Assembly: GCA_020725385.1 (NCBI GenBank)
Contig: DYFC01000058.1
Span: 1-39,606 of the forward strand
Length of the DNA stretch: 39,606 nt
Direction: 5' to 3'
Source: Nitrospira japonica
Lineage (GTDB): Bacteria; Nitrospirota; Thermodesulfovibrionia; Thermodesulfovibrionales; SM23-35
Positions 36,157 to 39,606 of this stretch are shown one piece after another. The position numbers and the translations under genes were made by a program. How positions within the stretch are numbered: the stretch's first letter is position 1; every line of letters begins with the position of its first letter. The notes below the pieces were generated by a model. It saw only the letters and a list, made by a program, of their open reading frames with translations. It made no database searches and was not told where the DNA came from.

Positions 36157-36201
36157 ATATTCTCATTCTCATTCTCAAAATGAGAATGAGAATGAGAATA
36201 T
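36157..36201. promoter_or_regulatory. Compound palindrome of hexamer repeats (possible operator)
   Basis: A perfect 21-bp inverted repeat with a three-base AAA centre. Each arm is itself three tandem hexamers: ATTCTC x3 on the left, GAGAAT x3 on the right. The palindrome GAAAAT-G-ATTTTC (36144-36156) abuts it. Arrays of GATAAT-like hexamers in both orientations are how Fur-family operators are built, so a metal-responsive operator is one reading; a cruciform or RNA hairpin is another. Confidence 0.5.
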
Positions 36202-36205
36202 ATGC

Positions 36206-36266
36206 CTAATCAGAATAATGTAGATTTATTGATAAATAAATTTTTCCGTAATATTTGCATTATTCG
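36206..36266. repeat. Inverted-repeat element, copy B (short form)
   Basis: GAATAATGTAGAT (36213-36225) pairs with ATTTGCATTATTC (36253-36265), 11 of 13 positions. The right half from 36224 aligns with 21795-21834 of copy A (shared AAATAAATTTTT and TGCATTAT[C/T]C), and the left flank CTAATC resembles CTAAATC of copy A. Confidence 0.5.
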
Positions 36267-36339
36267 GGTTAACCAAAATATTAAGCAACCTATTTAAAAA
36301 ACAATTAAATAAAGTTATGATAGTTATAGGTATTAAAGG

Positions 36340-36366
36340 TTGAACAGGAATTCGTTTCATTATAAT
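36340..36366 (+). promoter_or_regulatory. Candidate promoter of the hybrid histidine kinase
   Basis: TTGAAC (36340-36345), a short 15-base spacer and a perfect TATAAT (36361-36366). Transcription would start about 17 bases before the ATG, giving a very short leader without a Shine-Dalgarno. Confidence 0.3.
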
Positions 36367-36389
36367 CGATTTTTTATTGATTTTAATTT

Positions 36390-38639
36390 ATGAATAAACT
36401 TTACAACAATCTTAATTCGAAGTTGGCCTTAATAATAATCTCTTCAACGACTCTGACCAACATACTAATATTTCTTTTTATCTCATATTTTTCTCTCACA
36501 TTTACATTACCAACAGTTTTGCTGAGCATTTTAGCGACTTTTCTTCTGATTTTTCCAGCAACATATTTGCTTGTGTGTAAACCCCTTAAGGCTACACTTG
36601 ATAAATACAAACAAACAGAAATATCTCTTGAGAGATTAATGAGGCAGAATGAGCTTATACTCGAAGCTGCTGGAGAAGGGATTATTGGCATAAATTGTGA
36701 AGGCATAATAATTTTTGTTAATCCTTCTGCATCAAAAATGCTCGGTTATTCTCCGCAGGAACTTATCGGTGAAAATCACCATGAAAAAATACATTATCTA
36801 AATCAAAGCGGCCTGAAGTATGAAGAGGAAAATTGCCCTATTTTCAAAACATGTAAATATGGCGTTACTAACAAAGGACAGGATGAGGTTTTCTGGAAGA
36901 AAGATGGTTCGAGTTTTCCGGTTGAATATATGAGTACTCCGATGATTGAAAATGAAGAGATTGTAGGCGCGGTTGTAACTTTCAAAGATCTAACCGAACG
37001 GAGAAAAGAATTAGATGAAATCGAAGAAAAATTAGCCCATCTTGAGTATCTCTGGACTTCATTAAAAAAAGCCGAAGAAGCACAAAAGGAGACTGAAAAA
37101 AGATATAGATCGTTTTTCAACGAATCAAGAGATTCTGTTTTTATGACATCAGCTGCATGGAAATTCACAGACATAAATCAATCTGCGCTCGAACTTTTTG
37201 AGTATGATGCAAATGAAATATTCCGTCTGCATTTTAAAGAACTTTTTATTAATGTCAATGACTTTCTGAGTTTTGAGCAGATGATAAAAAGATATTCTTC
37301 CATAAAAGATTTTGAAGCAAAATTAGTTAAGAAAAGCGGTCAGGAAATGGATTGCCTTATAACTGCATCAACCCGGATAGATGATGAAGGCAGTATATTA
37401 GGATATTATGGAATTATACACGATATAACTGATAGGAAAAAACTCGAACAACAGCTTCTTCAGGCGCAGAAAATGGAAGCTGTTGGAAGGCTTGCAGGTG
37501 GTGTTGCACACGATTTTAATAATATTCTTACTGCAATAATAGGTTATGGTAAGCTCTTAAAAGAAGAGATGGAACCCGATAATCCATTGCAAAATTACAA
37601 TACCCAGATACTTAATTCTGCCGAACGTGCAGCCAATCTTACCCGTGCGCTTCTGACTTTCAGCAGAAAACAAATAATAAGTCCTAAACCTGTAAATATA
37701 AATGATTTGATAAACGGAATCACAAGACTTTTAAACAGGCTCATTGGTGAGGATATTGAATTGATAACCCATCTTTCTGATAAAGACCTTACAATTATGG
37801 CTGATTCAACCCAAATTGAACAGGTGCTAATGAATCTTGCTACTAATGCGCGGGATGCAATGCCGGGTGGCGGTACCCTTATAATCAAAACTGACCTTGT
37901 AGTCTTTGATGATGAATATATAAAAATTCATGGCTACGGAAAACCCGGCAACTTTGCATTAATTTCAGTTGAAGACACCGGTTCCGGCATAGATGAAAAA
38001 ATAAAAGAGAGGATTTTCGAGCCATTTTTTACTACAAAAGAAGTTGGGAAAGGCACAGGTCTTGGACTTGCTATGGTGTACGGTATAATTAAGCAACACG
38101 AAGGGTATATTAATGTTTATAGTGTTAAGGATAAAGGGACTACATTTAAAATTTATTTGCCCTTAATTAAGACAATTGTTGAAGATATTAAAGAGACTGA
38201 AAAGTATCATAGCGCAGGAGGTTCTGAAACAATTCTGATAGCAGAAGATGACACTCTTGTGAGAGATCTCAGCAGGAGGATACTCGAGAAAGCAGGATAC
38301 CATGTAATTGAAGCTCTGGATGGAGCAGATGCCCTTAAGGTATTCAAAGAAAAAAACAAAGATATACAACTACTTTTACTTGATGTTATAATGCCAAAGA
38401 AAAATGGCAGGGAATGCTATGATGAAATGAAAAAAATAAACCCTGATATAAAAGTTATATTCATGAGTGGATATACAGCCGATATAATCCATAAAAAGGG
38501 TATAATTGAAGAAGGCATAGAATTATTACTTAAGCCTATATCTCCTAACGAACTTTTGCGCAAGGTTCGTGAAGTGCTGGATAGAAAATCAGAACCCGCA
38601 AAGACAATTGCATTCCTTGACACAAATTTCATAAAATAA
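36390..38639 (+). CDS. Hybrid sensor histidine kinase (PAS-PAS-HisKA-HATPase-REC)
   Basis: Membrane signalling kinase, 749 residues. Two N-terminal hydrophobic helices (about 12-62) anchor it, with almost no periplasmic loop. PAS 1 (about 82-205) and PAS 2 (about 238-350) follow. HisKA contains the phospho-acceptor His374 (GGVAHDFNNILTAIIGYG). HATPase boxes are NLATNARDAMPGGG and GKGTGLGLAMVYGI. A C-terminal receiver domain (about 620-745) has phospho-acceptor Asp665 in LLLLDVIMPKKNG. The HDFNN form is that of the PAS hybrid class common in delta-proteobacteria. No response regulator gene is next to it, so it is an orphan. The ligand is unknown. There is no Shine-Dalgarno before ATG 36390. 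Confidence 0.93.
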   Translation: MNKLYNNLNSKLALIIISSTTLTNILIFLFISYFSLTFTLPTVLLSILATFLLIFPATYLLVCKPLKATLDKYKQTEISLERLMRQNELILEAAGEGIIGINCEGIIIFVNPSASKMLGYSPQELIGENHHEKIHYLNQSGLKYEEENCPIFKTCKYGVTNKGQDEVFWKKDGSSFPVEYMSTPMIENEEIVGAVVTFKDLTERRKELDEIEEKLAHLEYLWTSLKKAEEAQKETEKRYRSFFNESRDSVFMTSAAWKFTDINQSALELFEYDANEIFRLHFKELFINVNDFLSFEQMIKRYSSIKDFEAKLVKKSGQEMDCLITASTRIDDEGSILGYYGIIHDITDRKKLEQQLLQAQKMEAVGRLAGGVAHDFNNILTAIIGYGKLLKEEMEPDNPLQNYNTQILNSAERAANLTRALLTFSRKQIISPKPVNINDLINGITRLLNRLIGEDIELITHLSDKDLTIMADSTQIEQVLMNLATNARDAMPGGGTLIIKTDLVVFDDEYIKIHGYGKPGNFALISVEDTGSGIDEKIKERIFEPFFTTKEVGKGTGLGLAMVYGIIKQHEGYINVYSVKDKGTTFKIYLPLIKTIVEDIKETEKYHSAGGSETILIAEDDTLVRDLSRRILEKAGYHVIEALDGADALKVFKEKNKDIQLLLLDVIMPKKNGRECYDEMKKINPDIKVIFMSGYTADIIHKKGIIEEGIELLLKPISPNELLRKVREVLDRKSEPAKTIAFLDTNFIK

Positions 38640-38668
38640 TTATAATTTTAATTTAAACTTTAATTATT

Positions 38669-38745
38669 GCGCCTGTAGCTCAGTAGGATAGAGCAACTGC
38701 CTTCTAAGCAGTGGGCCAGGGGTTCGAATCCCTTCAGGCGCGCCA
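38669..38745 (+). tRNA. tRNA-Arg (anticodon TCT)
   Basis: Cloverleaf is complete: acceptor GCGCCTG/CAGGCGC, D arm with TAGCTCAGTAGG, anticodon stem ACTGC/GCAGT around loop CTTCTAA (anticodon TCT), and T arm with GGTTCGAATCC. CCA is encoded (38743-38745). It reads AGA/AGG codons, which are frequent in these genes. Confidence 0.95.
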
Positions 38746-38825
38746 TTTGCAAATTCTGTCAGTGAATTTTTGTTAAATAGTTGGTAGTTGATTATCAATT
38801 ATTTGATTAAGCACTGTTTTTCAGT

Positions 38826-38902
38826 GGTGAGTGTAGCTCAATGGTCAGAGCACTGGACTGTGGCTCCAGGTGTTGGGGGTTCGAGTCCCCTCACTCACCC
38901 CA
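38826..38902 (+). tRNA. tRNA-His (anticodon GTG)
   Basis: Acceptor GTGAGTG/CACTCAC with the histidine-specific extra G at 38826 facing C73 at 38899. The anticodon stem CTGGA/TCCAG surrounds CTGTGGC (anticodon GTG). CCA is encoded (38900-38902). Confidence 0.95.
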
Positions 38903-38903
38903 A

Positions 38904-38928
38904 CTTAAATTTGTTCTGCAAATTTAAG
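38904..38928 (+). repeat. Perfect hairpin behind tRNA-His
   Basis: CTTAAATTTG (38904-38913) and CAAATTTAAG (38919-38928) form a perfect 10-bp stem with loop TTCTG, two bases after the encoded CCA. It is AT-rich with no T tract, so a processing or spacer hairpin is likelier than a terminator. Confidence 0.5.
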
Positions 38929-38989
38929 AGTTCATAGTTGGTAGTGAAAGCCTTATTATCTTTTAATTTTTAACTCACAACTCTGAACT
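38929..38989. repeat. Imperfect inverted repeat in the tRNA spacer
   Basis: Arms 38929-38948 and 38970-38989 match in 16 of 20 positions (AGTTCA...TGAACT at the tips). TAGTTGGTAG in the left arm (38935-38944) also occurs at 38778-38787 in the previous tRNA spacer. Confidence 0.4.
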
Positions 38990-38993
38990 AAAT

Positions 38994-39070
38994 GCGCCTG
39001 TAGCTCAGTGGATTAGAGCATCGGCCTCCGGAGCCGAGTGTCGGAGGTTCGAATCCTCTCAGGCGCACCA
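38994..39070 (+). tRNA. tRNA-Arg (anticodon CCG)
   Basis: Acceptor GCGCCTG/CAGGCGC, identical to that of the tRNA-Arg at 38669. The anticodon stem TCGGC/GCCGA surrounds CTCCGGA (anticodon CCG). The T arm has GGTTCGAATCC, and CCA is encoded (39068-39070). It reads CGG. Confidence 0.95.
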
Positions 39071-39173
39071 TGTATATTTTGCAGGTAGAAATTTGCTATA
39101 AGTAGTGAATAAGTAAAAGAGAATTTATATTATTTTTTCTATTTACTTTTTCATTCATTATTGTTTTTTCTGT

Positions 39174-39249
<76 letters not shown>

Positions 39250-39254
39250 TAAAA

Positions 39255-39431
39255 TCAAGGACTTACAGTAACCCGCTTTTCCCTTTCTTTATCCAACGTG
39301 AAAAAATTGTGAAAATTTGTCTTCTTTTCAAGTAGCCGGACAACATTTCTCATGCTCTCAGAATTATGTTTTGCATATCTCTCTGCCGTTGATAATTGTG
39401 AGTGTTCAAAAACTCCTGCAACTGAAAGATG
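39255..39431 (-). pseudogene. Tyrosine recombinase/integrase, C-terminal remnant
   Basis: Read on the minus strand, 58 codons end with TGA at 39257-39255. The translation has the end of a phage-type integrase: EHSQLSTAERYAKH, where His is the second catalytic-box histidine and Tyr the strand-cleaving nucleophile, then SESMRNVVRLLEKK and a basic tail. Upstream the frame meets a stop at 39434-39432, and the sequence changes to something unrelated (a cysteine-rich coding fragment on the other strand). All N-terminal integrase parts and the first catalytic Arg are missing, so it is a dead stump. Its stop lies six bases from the tRNA-Lys 3' end, the classic place for a tRNA-targeted element. Confidence 0.75.
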
Positions 39432-39561
39432 TCATAATGGTATTTGTTCGGGAACAGTAATAAATTGTGATGATGGGGACCCTTGTACCGATGATTTATG
39501 CGATCCGGCTAAAGGTTGTGTTCATATAAGAAAATCCACACCTGATTGCGCGGGCAAATAG
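39352..39561 (+). pseudogene. C-terminal fragment of a CTDC-type cysteine-rich repeat protein
   Basis: From about 39424 the frame reads ERCHNGICSG, then NCDDGDPCTDDLCDPAKGC and VHIRKSTPDCAGK, ending TAG at 39559-39561. The CDDGxPCTxDxCDPxxGCVH pattern is the Dictyostelium-type CTDC repeat, also found in large secreted bacterial proteins. The frame is open from an ATG at 39352, but its first ~24 codons lie antisense to the integrase stump and look spurious, with no ribosome site. So this is the truncated end of a larger secreted protein gene, joined at about 39424-39432 to integrase sequence. A live 69-residue gene is possible but unlikely. Confidence 0.55.
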
Positions 39562-39606
39562 ATATAACTTACCTAAAATTCACTATGAATTGCTGATGAT
39601 TTCCTC

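Larger units (their letters stand above)
35991..36389. other. 400-base intergenic region with palindrome and repeat
   Basis: No gene is supported here. From left to right: a small stem GGCAG/CTGCC (36007-36011, 36021-36025) in the leader of the hydrolase; a candidate minus-strand promoter; a 6-1-6 palindrome GAAAATGATTTTC (36144-36156); a 21-bp perfect palindrome (36157-36201); an inverted-repeat element (36206-36266); and a candidate promoter for the kinase. Confidence 0.6.

Noticed and set aside
36157..36201. CRISPR-like repeats (ATTCTC x3, GAGAAT x3)
   Set aside because: Units are six bases long and contiguous with no spacers; there are no cas genes.
39352..39423. N-terminal part of the 69-codon frame as real protein
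   Set aside because: It is antisense to the integrase stump and has no ribosome site; only the part from about 39424 shows a family pattern.

Overview
The window is AT-rich DNA from a Gram-negative bacterium. Evidence for this is the LPS-core genes (WaaG/WaaP types), the six-domain ribosomal protein S1 and the IHF-like protein. The fused chorismate mutase/prephenate dehydratase, the Thermotoga-type DAHP synthase, the aro-cmk-ispH-rpsA gene order and the low GC would fit a Nitrospirota (Thermodesulfovibrionia-like) or deltaproteobacterial genome. That placement is inference from gene content, not a phylogeny.

Layout. (1) Positions 1-176 hold the 3' end of a 23S rRNA and a strong terminator; no 5S gene follows, and rpoD starts 20 bases later. 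(2) A convergent LysM envelope protein gene overlaps the end of rpoD; an M16 peptidase pair (one active, one inactive subunit) runs the other way. (3) Positions 5629-15230 are one tightly packed superoperon: pheA-hisC-aroF-tyrA-aroA (chorismate formation to Phe/Tyr), then cmk, ispH, rpsA, sppA and an IHF/HU gene. (4) Positions 15241-21542, minus strand, are an LPS-core cluster: two GT4 glycosyltransferases (one WaaG), a GT-C membrane transferase and three WaaP/Kdo-kinase-fold proteins. (5) Across a repeat-bearing gap, a sulfotransferase and an APS kinase form a probable sulfation module. (6) gap-pgk follow, with speD convergent. (7) A second minus-strand glycan cluster (26393-32315) has two very large multidomain glycosyltransferases and a radical SAM protein with an N-terminal SPASM-like domain. 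(8) gatA-gatB follow (no gatC in the window), then an isochorismatase-fold hydrolase lacking the usual catalytic Asp. Its 400-base upstream gap contains a striking 21-bp compound palindrome and a dispersed inverted-repeat element. A hybrid histidine kinase lies on the other side of the gap. (9) Four tRNA genes (Arg-TCT, His-GTG, Arg-CCG, Lys-CTT) are followed at once by the C-terminal stump of a tyrosine recombinase. The stump abuts a fragment of a CTDC-type cysteine-rich protein, which looks like the scar of a tRNA-targeted mobile element.

How the genes work together. The superoperon couples aromatic amino acid supply, CMP recycling, isoprenoid precursor synthesis and translation. The two surface-glycan clusters suggest an elaborately phosphorylated and possibly sulfated outer surface. 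I see no CRISPR array, prophage or complete insertion sequence. The most unusual items are the integrase/CTDC junction, the palindrome at 36157-36201, the two-copy inverted-repeat family, the sulfotransferase-cysC pair beside the LPS genes, and the two modular glycosyltransferases.
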